From Micromonospora narathiwatensis (lineage in GTDB: Bacteria; Actinomycetota; Actinomycetes; Mycobacteriales; Micromonosporaceae), in contig NZ_LT594324.1 in NCBI RefSeq assembly GCF_900089605.1, forward strand, positions 1,240,001 to 1,304,000: 64,000 nucleotides of DNA. The letters run 5' to 3'. Made by a program: the position numbers and the translations under genes. Numbering within the stretch: the first letter of the stretch is position 1; each line of letters opens with the position of its first letter. This document shows positions 18,144 to 26,901 of this stretch, in pieces. Below the pieces are notes generated by a model. The model was not told the DNA's origin. It saw only the letters and a program-made list of their open reading frames with translations, and made no database searches.

Positions 18144-18837
18144 GCACCCGGAAGCCGATGTACGGCACGGCGCTCAGCTCGTCCGCCGTGAAGATCGTGG
18201 CGTTGTCGAAGCTCTCCGGGTTCCGGACGGTGTAGGCCCCGCCCTTGATCACGCGCGAGCCGAGGCTCTCCGCCTCCGCACCGCCGGGTGCGGTCAGCGG
18301 ATCCTGGCACCACTCGAAGACGTTCCCGGTCATGTCGTGCAGACCGAAACCGTTGGCGGGAGTGTGGCCGACCGGCCGCGGACCGGTGGCCGCCGGCGCG
18401 TACACGGGTCGGTCGAAGTCGTTGCCGAGCGCCCAGCGGAAGCGGGCCGGCCCGGCCGCGGCGTGCCGCCACTCGGCGGCGCTGGGCAGCCGGCACGGCA
18501 CGCCGGTGCGGGCCGCCAGCCAGGTGCAGTAGGCGATCGCACCGTGCCAGGTGACCCAGACGACCGGCAGGTCGTCCAGGGCCCGATCGATCTCGACGGT
18601 GCCGGCCGGTGTCGTCCGCAGGCCGGTGCCGGCGGTCGTCGGGAGGCCGTGCAGGAGCGGGGCGGGAGCGCGGTCCAGCCCCTGGTCGACGAGGTAGTGC
18701 CAGTACTGCCGGACGGTCGTGAGGGTCGCGGCCAGGCGAAAACCGGCCGTGGGGCCACCCCCGTCGTGCGGCGTCGGCGGAGCGGGTGGCACGTCGACGA
18801 AGGTCGGCGTTGCGGTGGTGGACCCGTCGACCGTCAT
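18112..18837 (-). CDS. SUMF1/FGE-fold protein, second of tandem pair
   Basis: 241 residues. The FGE-sulfatase fold is shown by VWVTWHGAIAYCTWLAARTG, RLPSAAEWRHAA, MTGNVFEWCQDP and VIKGGAYTVRN, ending with IGFRVLSLP. The two copper-binding cysteines that true formylglycine-generating enzymes carry after the GG(S/A) motif are absent, so sulfatase maturation is unlikely. Related folds in natural product loci include the oxidase PvdO and sulfoxide synthases. The start overlaps the stop of the upstream paralogue by ATGA, so the two are translated together and may form a heterodimer. Its 3' end overlaps the decarboxylase gene. Confidence 0.85.
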   Translation of the reverse strand: MTVDGSTTATPTFVDVPPAPPTPHDGGGPTAGFRLAATLTTVRQYWHYLVDQGLDRAPAPLLHGLPTTAGTGLRTTPAGTVEIDRALDDLPVVWVTWHGAIAYCTWLAARTGVPCRLPSAAEWRHAAAGPARFRWALGNDFDRPVYAPAATGPRPVGHTPANGFGLHDMTGNVFEWCQDPLTAPGGAEAESLGSRVIKGGAYTVRNPESFDNATIFTADELSAVPYIGFRVLSLPVPARRP

Positions 18838-19664
18838 CGCGACCGGGCCACCCGGAAGCCGTAGACCTCGCACTTCGTGTCCTCGTACGCGGCCATCCGG
18901 CTCGCCGGGCCGACGTCCGCCGCCGGGTCGACGAACGAACCGCCGCGTACCACGCGGAACGCCCCCTTCGCGACCCCGGTCGGGTTGCGGCTGGGCTCGG
19001 GGCCGTAGGGGCCGTAGCGGTCGTGGCACCATTCCCGGACGTTGCCGAGCATCCCGTACAGGCCCGCCGCGTCGGCCGGCAGGCTCGCCACCGGTGTCGG
19101 CGCGGGCTGCCCCGGCAGGAAGTTGCCCGCGAGGGTCTCGCCCGCCCGAAGCCGTCGGCAGGCGGGGCCCGCGTCCGCGGTGTTGGCGGCGTCGCCCGGC
19201 GCCACGGTCTCGTCCGGGTGGCCGTCGCGGCAGGCGGCCTCCCACTCCGCCTCGGTGGGCAGCCGGTAACCGTCCGCGTCGAGATCGGCCTCGCGGGCGC
19301 GCAGGTCGTAGATCGGGCGCAGACCCGCTGACCGGGACAGCCAGTTGCAGTAGGCCGCCGCGCCCCAGTAGCTGATCTGGATCATGGGAAAGTCGCCGCA
19401 GCCGGGTCGGAGCTCGAAGCCGCCGCTGCGGTGCACGACGAAGCACGGATCGATGCAGTCGATGTCCAGATGGCCGACGTCGCCGGGGCGGTCGCGCAGG
19501 AAGGCGTGGAAGTCGGCCGCGCTCACGCACCGGTCGCCCAGGTCGTACGCGTCGAGGTGGACCTCGTGCGGCGGCTGCTCCCGCGCGGTCAGGTCGGACG
19601 AACCGACCACCAGTCGCCGCGCGGGGAAGGCGATCATCGAGAAGTTCCGCAGTTCGGTGAGCAT
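18834..19664 (-). CDS. SUMF1/FGE-fold protein, first of tandem pair
   Basis: 276 residues with the same fold as its downstream neighbour. Visible are MIQISYWGAAAYCNWLSRSAG, YRLPTEAEWEAACRDG, YGMLGNVREWCHDRYG and VVRGGSFVDPAADV, ending YGFRVARSR. As in the partner, the Cys pair expected after RGGS is missing (here DPAADV). Additional cysteines (CIDPC near residue 72, C in PACRRL, C in TKCEVYG) could bind metal or form disulfides. The N-terminus FPARRLVVGSSDLTAREQPPHEV, here split FPARRLVVGSSD and REQPPHEV, is the usual FGE entry. ATG 19664. Function unknown: an oxidative or C-S-forming tailoring step is possible. Confidence 0.85.
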   Translation of the reverse strand: MLTELRNFSMIAFPARRLVVGSSDLTAREQPPHEVHLDAYDLGDRCVSAADFHAFLRDRPGDVGHLDIDCIDPCFVVHRSGGFELRPGCGDFPMIQISYWGAAAYCNWLSRSAGLRPIYDLRAREADLDADGYRLPTEAEWEAACRDGHPDETVAPGDAANTADAGPACRRLRAGETLAGNFLPGQPAPTPVASLPADAAGLYGMLGNVREWCHDRYGPYGPEPSRNPTGVAKGAFRVVRGGSFVDPAADVGPASRMAAYEDTKCEVYGFRVARSR

Positions 19665-20092
19665 GCTCGCACCTCGGTCGTGGAGCCGTCCGCTCTGGAC
19701 GGGTCGGACGGAATCACGGCGCTACCACAAGGACCGTAGCGCCGACCGGCATCGATAGGCAACGCGCCCGGAGGAGCCCGCCGCGGCGTCAGGGAGTCAT
19801 CCCCACCGGCAGCGGCGGGCCGATCGTGCCTGCTCGTGCCGGTCGGTCCAGATCGACGCCGGTCGGGCCGGCGCGCACCGGCGTGCCAAATGGTGGACAG
19901 CGGCCTTGTCGGAGCCCGCCGGGTCCGCCACACTCGGCCGTGTGGCGGGGGGTAATCACGCTGCTCCGTCGGGTAGACCACGTCGCCGCGTCAGGCTCGT
20001 CCGGGGACGGACCGGATGCCGCGCCCGCGCCGTGCGGCGCGTCCCGCCCGCGTCCCGCCGGCGATGGTCCCGAGCACGGGGAAGGATGCCGA
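19665..20092. other. Divergent intergenic region upstream of FGE-like and LLM genes
   Basis: About 430 bp between two divergent transcription units. It must hold both promoters. I see no convincing ORF, repeat or paired -35/-10 element beyond a GGGGTAATCA patch near 19950. Confidence 0.4.
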
Positions 20093-21049
20093 GTGGCTGA
20101 CTGGCCGATGTCGCTGAGCTTCATCGTCCCACCGCACTCCGAGAGCTTCGGGCTCGGGCAGAAGCTGTCCACCCAGTCCTACCTGGACCGGCTGGTCGCG
20201 TACGCGCGCGCCGCCGAGCGCGCCGGCGTGGTCGGCGCCTTTGTCTACGACTTCCCGGCCGCGATGGACCCGTGGCTGGTCGCCTTCGACCTGCTGGCCT
20301 GTTCGCCGACGTTGCAGCCGGTGGTGGCGGTCCGACCGCACCAGGAGGCCGCCGAGTCGGTCGCGCGCCGGGTGGCCGACCTGGAGTTCCGGTTCGGGCG
20401 GCCGACGCACGTCAACATCGTGGCCGGGGCGACCCGGACGTCCCGCGCCGCCGACATCGACAAGGTCGCGGCTCGGCGTCGGCTGGCGGAGTTCGCCGAG
20501 GAACTCCGGACCGACCTCGACCGCCGGCGGTACGCCGCCGGGGAGTGCGCCCCCCTGCTGGTGACGCCCTCGTCCTCGACCCCGGGGGTGGTGCCGGTCG
20601 ACTGTGTCCTGATGATGGCTCGGCCCCGGGCGACCCTCGCCGAGGACGTCGCCCGCGTACGGGCGGAGCAGGGCGTGGACCGCGTCGCCATGCTCGTCGG
20701 CCTCGTGGTGCGGGAGACCGAGGAGCGGGCCTGGGAGGCAACCACGCGGCTGTACGCCCCGGACCGCCGCCAGGAGGTGGCCGGCAGGCTGTTCATGTCG
20801 CAGGTCGTCTCCAGCGAGCACACCGCGAGCTATGCGCTCGCCGAGGCGCGGGAGATTCACGACGAGCGGCTGTGGTACGGCGCGCCGATGCGGGGCATCG
20901 ACGCGCCGAAACTGGTCGGATCGGTGGCGCAGGTTTCCGCCTGGTTGCGGTCGTGTCGCGATCTCGGCGTTACCGACGTCATTGTCGACCTACCTCCGGA
21001 TCCCGCTGAATTCGGACACATCGCCGATGTCTTCGTCTCGGGAGCCTGA
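20093..21049 (+). CDS. LLM-class flavin-dependent monooxygenase
   Basis: 318 residues from GTG 20093, seven bases after GGAAGGA. Bacterial luciferase-like TIM barrel: MSLSFIVPPHSESFG, AERAGVVGAFVYDF, CSPTLQPVVAVRPHQEAAES, ADLEFRFGRPTHVNIVAG (the FMNH2-phosphate/NIVAG stretch of SsuD-like enzymes) and DLGVTDVIVDLP. Such enzymes use reduced flavin from a separate reductase, none of which is seen nearby. In butirosin the LLM enzyme BtrO hydroxylates the ACP-bound decarboxylated amino acid; this gene sits in an equivalent set and is my best candidate for that step. Desulfonation is an alternative. Confidence 0.85.
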   Translation: MADWPMSLSFIVPPHSESFGLGQKLSTQSYLDRLVAYARAAERAGVVGAFVYDFPAAMDPWLVAFDLLACSPTLQPVVAVRPHQEAAESVARRVADLEFRFGRPTHVNIVAGATRTSRAADIDKVAARRRLAEFAEELRTDLDRRRYAAGECAPLLVTPSSSTPGVVPVDCVLMMARPRATLAEDVARVRAEQGVDRVAMLVGLVVRETEERAWEATTRLYAPDRRQEVAGRLFMSQVVSSEHTASYALAEAREIHDERLWYGAPMRGIDAPKLVGSVAQVSAWLRSCRDLGVTDVIVDLPPDPAEFGHIADVFVSGA

Positions 21050-21257
21050 GTTGTTGTTCTTGGATCATCGATGCGGGACGTTCGACGGGATTCCGACAGC
21101 ACCTTGCCCGGTTCGAGTGACGGGGGTTAATATCCGTCGAGGTTGAATGGGGGACAATGTCGTCCGACTCGTTCCGGCCTGCTCGCACCGATGCGCATTC
21201 GTCCGATCGCGGCGGTGGAAAACTGTCGCGGATATCTCGCTGCAGGGGGGAGCGAAG

Positions 21258-22307
21258 GTGACCTTCAAATCTCTGGAAATGAGTCGCGTCGGCGGGGGTG
21301 CCCTGCGCGCAATCGAGATCGGCGTCACCTCGCGCTGCAATTTCCGCTGTGACTACTGCGGCGCGTACGATCTGTTGGAGCGCAAGATCCTGTCGGTCGA
21401 GGACGTGGCCAACGTGATCGACACGCTGCCAGACCTTCAGCGGGTCAAGCTGTCGGGCGGCGAGGTGCTGCTGGAGTTCGACATCTGCGAGGGGATCGTC
21501 GAGTACTGCACCAGCAAGGGCATCGAGACCCAGATCAATTCGAATGGCACGGTGCTCGACGAGGCGAAGTTCGAGCGTCTCGAGGCGGCCGGGCTCGGCG
21601 TCCTGCACTTCTCGCTGAACCACACGGACGCGGCCGGCCACTCGGCCTTCTACCGGGTTCACGAGAAGATGTTCCCCAAGATCGTCGCGGCGATCAGCAG
21701 GTCGGTCGCCTCGTCCTCCATCGACACCGTGATCGAGACGATCCTGTTCGACGAGACCGAGTCGCGAATGGCTCAGGTGCACCGCTTCGCCGCGGACCTG
21801 GGCGTCCGGAAGCACGAGATCCAGATGGAGATCCCGAGCGTCCACCAGGGGTACGAGAACACCCTCGATTCCGATCGGATCTGCTCCGCGATCGCCGATC
21901 TCGTCGAACACCGCGACCCCCGCACCACCCTGTTCTTCAGCTGCCTGTCGGCGTACCTGCGGCCGGGCAGTGACGGGTGGAAGCGGCTGCAACCGCTCTT
22001 CCGCGACCCCGGCGTGATCTATGCCAGCTGCATCGAGGGCAAGGCCCAGCTGCACCTGCACTCCAACGGCGACGTCATGATCTGCGAGCTGGGCAACCCG
22101 GACGTGATCGGCAACGTCTTCGAGACGGACATGCTGACCATGTACGAGGAGAGCCCGAGGCTCAAGGCGTTCGTGCAGAGCAAGCACGAGGACCAGACCT
22201 TCTCCTGCTTCCGGCACTTCGACAAGCCGGGGCAGAAGGTGGCCAACCCGGGCGGGGTGGCACTACTCGGAATGCCGACGCGCGTCGCCAAACCCGCGTC
22301 GGAGTAG
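21258..22307 (+). CDS. Radical SAM enzyme with extra C-terminal cysteines (SPASM/twitch-like)
   Basis: 349 residues from GTG 21258, preceded by GGGGGGAG; an upstream in-frame ATG at 21147 would add a poorly conserved leader. The cluster motif is C27-N-F-R-C31-D-Y-C34, followed by VKLSGGEVLLEFD (the GGE motif). C-terminal cysteines in YASCIEG, VMICELGN and FSCFRHF could bind an auxiliary Fe-S cluster. It precedes the glutamate mutase genes and shares one base with the sigma-subunit start (TAGTG), so it is in the same operon. The substrate is probably an amino acid or carrier-bound derivative. No RiPP precursor is evident. Confidence 0.9.
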   Translation: MTFKSLEMSRVGGGALRAIEIGVTSRCNFRCDYCGAYDLLERKILSVEDVANVIDTLPDLQRVKLSGGEVLLEFDICEGIVEYCTSKGIETQINSNGTVLDEAKFERLEAAGLGVLHFSLNHTDAAGHSAFYRVHEKMFPKIVAAISRSVASSSIDTVIETILFDETESRMAQVHRFAADLGVRKHEIQMEIPSVHQGYENTLDSDRICSAIADLVEHRDPRTTLFFSCLSAYLRPGSDGWKRLQPLFRDPGVIYASCIEGKAQLHLHSNGDVMICELGNPDVIGNVFETDMLTMYEESPRLKAFVQSKHEDQTFSCFRHFDKPGQKVANPGGVALLGMPTRVAKPASE

Positions 22308-22774
22308 TGGACGCGCCACCGGGGCCGGTGCCCGGCCCGGACATCCTGGACGGCGCGTCCGGGCCGGGCGTCGTGATCGGCGTGGTTGGCCACGACATCC
22401 ATGTCGTGGCCAACCGCATCCTGACCATCGGCCTCGCCGAGGAGGGCTTCCGCCCGTACAACCTCGGCACCAGCAACGACATCGTGGACTTCGCCGACGC
22501 GGCGTGGGAGACCAGCGCCCGCGCGGTGCTGGTCGCCTCGATCAACGGTGAGGGCGAGGGCGCGTGTGCGGGTTTCGGCGCCCACTTCGCCGCCGCCGGT
22601 CTCGCCGACGTCCTCCTGTACGCCGGCGGGAACCTCGTGGTGGGGGACCGGCCCTCCAGCGAGGTGGAACAGCTCTTCACCGGCTACGGCTTCCACCGGG
22701 TCTTCCACCGGCCCCCGAGCTTCCGGCAGGTGTTCGACGCGCTGAAGCGGGATCTCGGCGATGTTCGGCGCTGA
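22307..22774 (+). CDS. glmS: Glutamate mutase sigma subunit (B12-binding)
   Basis: 155 residues; GTG 22307 overlaps the previous TAG by one base. It is the small cobalamin-binding subunit of methylaspartate mutase, which rearranges L-glutamate to (2S,3S)-3-methylaspartate. Visible are GVVGHDIHVVANRIL (DxHxx with Asp30 and His32, the lower axial ligand), VASINGEGE and LLYAGGNLVVGD. The final glycine of the classical DxHxxG motif is alanine (Ala35). Residues 1-20 form a Pro/Gly-rich leader absent from clostridial GlmS. The gene overlaps the epsilon-subunit start by 14 bp. Confidence 0.92.
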   Translation: MDAPPGPVPGPDILDGASGPGVVIGVVGHDIHVVANRILTIGLAEEGFRPYNLGTSNDIVDFADAAWETSARAVLVASINGEGEGACAGFGAHFAAAGLADVLLYAGGNLVVGDRPSSEVEQLFTGYGFHRVFHRPPSFRQVFDALKRDLGDVRR

Positions 22775-24164
22775 CGACCCCTGCCTCGGCGACATCGAGA
22801 ACGAGCGGGAACAGGTCATCCGCGCCGGCGGCTCGACCGAGCTCGACCTCTCGACCGCCCGCCGATACCTGGACTCGCTGCCGCGCAGCCGCTTCGCGTC
22901 GGTGGCCTACGGGCGCGAGCGGGAACGCCCGTACATCCAGCCCCGGGGCGGTTTCCCCGGCTGGGACCAGCAGCGCGCGCTGACCCTGGCGCTGCGGGAG
23001 GCGGGCGCGGACTTCATCCCGCTGACCATCGACAGCTACACCCGTCACAATGACTACCGCACCGCCGCCAAGCTGCTCGCGGCCGGCCACAGCGAGGGGC
23101 ATGACCTGCTGAACGGGTATCCGCTCGTGAGTCACGGCCCCGCCCGTACCCGCGCCCTCTACGAGGGGGTCGACGCCCCGGTGAGCCTGCGGCACGGCAC
23201 CCCGGACGCCCGCCTGCTCGCCGAGGTCGCCCTGGCCTCCGGGATCACCGAGATCGAAGGCGGCGCGCTGTGTTACACGCTGCCCTACGCCAAGAGCTAC
23301 CCGGTCGACCGGGCACTCGTGCACTGGCAGTACGTGGACCGCCTCTGCGCCCTGGTCGGGCCCGCGGACGCCCCGGTTCACCGGGAGTCGTTCGGCCCCC
23401 TGACAGCGACCCTGGTGCCGCCGGTGACGACCGTCGTCGTCGGGCTCTGCGAGCTGCTTCTCGCCGCGGAACAGGGCGTCCGGTCGTTCGCGGTCAGCTT
23501 CGGCCAGACCGGCAGCTTCGAACAGGACGTCGCCATCGCGAGGGTGTTGCGTCGGCAGGCCGCCCGGCTGCTCGCCCGCGTCGGCCAGCCGGACGTGCGG
23601 GTCGGCGTCGTCTACCACCAGTGGATGGGTGCCTTCCCCGCCGAGCCGTCCCTGGCCTGGCAGCTCATCGCCGTCTCGGCCGCGCTGAGCCGGCTCGTCG
23701 GCGCCGACAAGGTGGTGGTCAAGACGCCGGAGGAGGCGATCGGCGTCCCCCGGATCGAGAGCAACGTCGCCGCGGTACGCGCCGTCCGCTACGTGCTCGA
23801 CATGTTCCCCGACGCGGCTCCCCTGTCCAGCGAGGTGATCGAGGAGGAGGACGACCTGATCGACGGCGAGGTCACCGAGGTGATGGACCACGTACTCCAC
23901 CAGGCGACCGGCTCCCTGCTCGCGGCGGTCCACCGGTGCGTCGTCTCCGGGGCCATCGACGTGCCGTTCGCTCCCCACCAGCAGAACGCCGGTCGGCTCA
24001 TCACCGACCGTGGACCGGGGCGGAGGATCCGGATCCTGTCACCCGGTGCCGTGCCGCTGTCGACGGCCCACCTCCGGCGGGAGCGCGAGCTGCTCGGCGC
24101 GCGCCCCGACGACCGGAGCCTGCTGTGGGAACGCCTGCTGCGCGACGTGCGGATCCTCGCGTGA
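22761..24164 (+). CDS. glmE: Glutamate mutase epsilon (catalytic) subunit
   Basis: 467 residues, close to the ~480 of known MutE/GlmE. It is the TIM barrel that binds glutamate while GlmS brings adenosylcobalamin. Conserved stretches include IQPRGGFPGWDQQ, IDSYTRHNDY, LLNGYPLVSHG, SLRHGTPDARLL (substrate Arg), EIEGGALCYTLPYAK, SFAVSFGQTG and HQWMGAFP. The family's final motif IPFAPH is present as VPFAPHQQNAGRL. Directly followed by the GlmL-like gene with a GTGA overlap. Together with the sigma subunit this predicts 3-methylaspartate as a committed precursor. Confidence 0.95.
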   Translation: MFGADDPCLGDIENEREQVIRAGGSTELDLSTARRYLDSLPRSRFASVAYGRERERPYIQPRGGFPGWDQQRALTLALREAGADFIPLTIDSYTRHNDYRTAAKLLAAGHSEGHDLLNGYPLVSHGPARTRALYEGVDAPVSLRHGTPDARLLAEVALASGITEIEGGALCYTLPYAKSYPVDRALVHWQYVDRLCALVGPADAPVHRESFGPLTATLVPPVTTVVVGLCELLLAAEQGVRSFAVSFGQTGSFEQDVAIARVLRRQAARLLARVGQPDVRVGVVYHQWMGAFPAEPSLAWQLIAVSAALSRLVGADKVVVKTPEEAIGVPRIESNVAAVRAVRYVLDMFPDAAPLSSEVIEEEDDLIDGEVTEVMDHVLHQATGSLLAAVHRCVVSGAIDVPFAPHQQNAGRLITDRGPGRRIRILSPGAVPLSTAHLRRERELLGARPDDRSLLWERLLRDVRILA

Positions 24165-25423
24165 CGTCCGGCGGCACGCTGCTCGTCGACGTGGGCAGCA
24201 CCGTCGTGAAGGTGTGCACCAGGCTGCGGGCCGACCGCTTCTCGGCGGTGGAGCGGATCGGTCGCATCGCCGGTGTCAGCCCCGGCGACCAGGTCGGCGA
24301 ACTCGTGGCCGAGCGGCGGCGGACGAGCGGGGTGACCGCCGTCCGGGTGTGCAGCTCGGCCAACGGGGGAGTGCCCGTCGGCATCCTCGGACTCTCCGGG
24401 CGGCACAGCGTGGCCGCGGCGGCCAGGGCCGCGGTGGCGGCCGGCGGCAACGTCCGGTACGAGCGCCTGCTCACCGGCCCGTCCAACATGCCCGCCCCGC
24501 CGGTGGACGTCCTGGTCCTGACCGGTGGGGTCGACGGCGCCGACCACCACCGGCTGCGCGACGCGCTCGCCGGGACCCGGCTGGCGGACCACCCGCACGA
24601 GATCCTCGTCTGGGCCGGGGCGGACGCCGCCGAGGTCACGGCCCTGCTGCCGCCGCACCGCAGGGCGACCAACGTCCTCGACCGTCATCTCCGGCCGTGT
24701 CCCGGCGGGCTCACCGACCTGGTCCGGGACATCTACACGAGCGACCTCGTCGGCCGCAAGGGCCTGGGTGCGCTGGCCGACGTCACCGAGGCGCCGATCT
24801 GGCCCACACCGGCGGTCGTCGGTCTGGCGGCGGAACGGCTCAGCCGACATCGCCTCCTCCCCGACGTGGCCGCGCCGTTCGTCCTGCTGGACGTGGGAGG
24901 TGCCACCACCGACGCCTTCGTCTGCGCGGAGCTGCGCCGCGGGCACCCGCCGCGCGGCGGCCCGCCCGACCCCTCCGTCGTCCGGCACGTCTTCACCGAC
25001 CTCGGTGTCGCGGTCTCCGCACCCGCGCTGCTGGGCCGGCTCGCCGCCGATCCGGGCCTGTTCGAACTCGTGCGGGCGGTGGCGCCGGAGCGGTCGCGCG
25101 GTCTCCACCACGACCTCAGCGCCGGCCACGCGACCGCGCTCACCGCTCCCGTGGGCTTCCTGTGCTGCCTGTTCCTGGCCCTGCGGCGGCTCACCGCACC
25201 GGACGGTCCGCACCAGATCGACGTCGGTCGGGCGGCGAGCATCGTCGTCACCGGCGGTGCCCGGTCAGGTGCCTCGACAGCCCAGATCCACCGCGTCGTC
25301 GACGCCGCCGCCGGCGGGTCGGAGCAGCCGCGCGAGGTGGTCGTCGACCACCACTACCTGCTGTGGGCGTACGGCATCCAGGACGTGCCGGCCCGGAGCC
25401 CGGTGAGCCCGCTGTCGTGCTGA
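24161..25423 (+). CDS. glmL: MutL/GlmL-type glutamate mutase reactivating ATPase
   Basis: 420 residues, GTG 24161, in a GTGA overlap with glmE. ASKHA ATPase fold: LLVDVGSTVVKVC (phosphate 1), LLDVGGATTDAFV (phosphate 2) and SIVVTGGARSG (adenosine loop). Family members exchange damaged cobalamin in the mutase or support its assembly. MutL proteins are usually a little longer (~460 residues). The gene is the last of the glmS-E-L set and converges on the ATP-grasp gene with a 19-bp gap. Confidence 0.88.
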   Translation: MTSGGTLLVDVGSTVVKVCTRLRADRFSAVERIGRIAGVSPGDQVGELVAERRRTSGVTAVRVCSSANGGVPVGILGLSGRHSVAAAARAAVAAGGNVRYERLLTGPSNMPAPPVDVLVLTGGVDGADHHRLRDALAGTRLADHPHEILVWAGADAAEVTALLPPHRRATNVLDRHLRPCPGGLTDLVRDIYTSDLVGRKGLGALADVTEAPIWPTPAVVGLAAERLSRHRLLPDVAAPFVLLDVGGATTDAFVCAELRRGHPPRGGPPDPSVVRHVFTDLGVAVSAPALLGRLAADPGLFELVRAVAPERSRGLHHDLSAGHATALTAPVGFLCCLFLALRRLTAPDGPHQIDVGRAASIVVTGGARSGASTAQIHRVVDAAAGGSEQPREVVVDHHYLLWAYGIQDVPARSPVSPLSC

Positions 25424-25442
25424 CCTGCTGATGCCGGGCTCG

Positions 25443-26741
25443 TCAGTCCTCGGTGTCGTCCGCCGTCACCTCGAAGATCTGGGCGGCCAACTGGTCGGCG
25501 ATGTCCAGGTGGGCGCGGGGTGGCACCGACGCGGGGGTACCGTCCGGCCAGAAGCACTCCACGTATCCCTCTCGGGTCAGGTAGTTCGCCGAGACGGCGG
25601 CGGAGACGTGCCCGGGGGTCGCGAAGACCTCGTAGCTCGACACCGCCGGATGGACAGCCGTCGGCGTACCGATGCGCGTGATCCGCCCGGGACGCGCCTT
25701 CAGGGTGGCGATGGCCGCGACCCCGGCGGCCGGCCCGGGCAGCTCCGGCTCGTCGAGCTGGTCCAGATAGGAGCGTACGTGCAACTCGTACGGTGAGACC
25801 CCGAGCGCGCGTTCGACGAGGTCGAGGATGCCGTCGCCCGCAGTGCGGGCCCCCACCTCGATGATCTGCGGATCCCGACCGTCCTCCAGCCGGATCTCGA
25901 CGTGGGCGAGACCCCGGTCGAGGCCGATCGCCGCGCACGAGGCGAGCGCCAGCTCCCGCACGTCCGAGCGGTCCGAGTAGCGACTGGGCAGGCGGTGCCC
26001 GATCTCGGCGAAGTAGGGCTCGGGCCCGAGCGACTTGTCGACGACGGCGAGCACGAACCGGCGATCACGATGGTTGAGCACCTCGACCGAGACCTCGTCG
26101 GTGAGATCGCAGAACTCCTCCACCTGGATCGACCGGTTCTTGACGGTGAACGTCGCGGCGGTCTGCTCGATGATCGCCCGGACGTACTCGTACGCCGCGG
26201 GCGCCTCGGCGGCCGCGCGGATCAACCGGACCCCGAGGCTGCCGCCGAAGGCGGACGGCTTGATGACGCACGGCAGGCCGAACTCCGCGATCGCCGCGTG
26301 GACGGCGTCCACGCTGTCCACGCGGCGGTAGCGAGGCGTCGCAAGGCCGGCGGCCACGAGCCGGTCCTTCATCAGGTCCTTGTTGATCGAGGAGGTGACG
26401 ACCGCGTCGCGGCTCAGGTACGGCACGCCGTAGTGCTCGGCGACGGTCAGGCCGGCGACGAGCACGCCGTCGATGAACGGCACCACGGCGGCCGGGGCGC
26501 AGCCGGTCTCCTTCTCGAAGCCCCGCACCGCCTCCAGCGCCCCTGCCGGATCACTGCTGACGCCGCGGATGACGTGGTCGAAGAACTTGCCCGCCCGGGT
26601 GGCCGGGGCCGGGGCGATCGTGACGATCGGCCCGGGGAAGCTGCGGACGGCCGCCACGATCGCGCGCTCGCGCAACGCCATCGTGGCACCGAGTACCAGG
26701 AGATAGCGGGAGTTGACGCGGAGTGCCGAAGCGGTGCTCAC
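25443..26741 (-). CDS. ATP-grasp ligase
   Basis: 432 residues from GTG 26741. ATP-grasp signatures: PCVIKPSAFGGSLGV (ATP-binding loop), IQVEEFCDLTDEVSVEV, and the Mg-binding GLAHVEIRLEDGR.PQIIEVGART, seen as AHVEIRLEDG and QIIEVGARTAGDG. The N-terminal pre-ATP-grasp domain LLVLGATMAL is intact. Enzymes of this class activate a carboxylate as acyl phosphate and join it to an amine or thiol; BtrJ uses it to load glutamate onto an ACP, while others make dipeptides. It may load or cap the ACP-bound amino acid here. The GTG lacks a strong Shine-Dalgarno sequence, so the start is uncertain. Confidence 0.88.
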   Translation of the reverse strand: MSTASALRVNSRYLLVLGATMALRERAIVAAVRSFPGPIVTIAPAPATRAGKFFDHVIRGVSSDPAGALEAVRGFEKETGCAPAAVVPFIDGVLVAGLTVAEHYGVPYLSRDAVVTSSINKDLMKDRLVAAGLATPRYRRVDSVDAVHAAIAEFGLPCVIKPSAFGGSLGVRLIRAAAEAPAAYEYVRAIIEQTAATFTVKNRSIQVEEFCDLTDEVSVEVLNHRDRRFVLAVVDKSLGPEPYFAEIGHRLPSRYSDRSDVRELALASCAAIGLDRGLAHVEIRLEDGRDPQIIEVGARTAGDGILDLVERALGVSPYELHVRSYLDQLDEPELPGPAAGVAAIATLKARPGRITRIGTPTAVHPAVSSYEVFATPGHVSAAVSANYLTREGYVECFWPDGTPASVPPRAHLDIADQLAAQIFEVTADDTED

Positions 26742-26901
26742 CCGAGCAGGGTAACAGTGACCACGGTTGATCGACGGCCGGCACGCCCGGCGTGCGGACG
26801 GTCGCGCTCCGTACCGGTGCGGGCGCCCGCCCCGGGTCGCGCTGTGATAGGAACATCGTCGAGGACCAATCCGTTTCGACTCGCGCGAGAGGATCCTGCG
26901 G

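Noticed and set aside
18112..19664. Formylglycine-generating enzymes activating a sulfatase
   Set aside because: No sulfatase gene is present and both proteins lack the copper-binding Cys pair.
21258..22307. Radical SAM peptide maturase of a RiPP cluster
   Set aside because: No precursor peptide or RRE was found nearby, and the gene is fused into a glutamate mutase operon.
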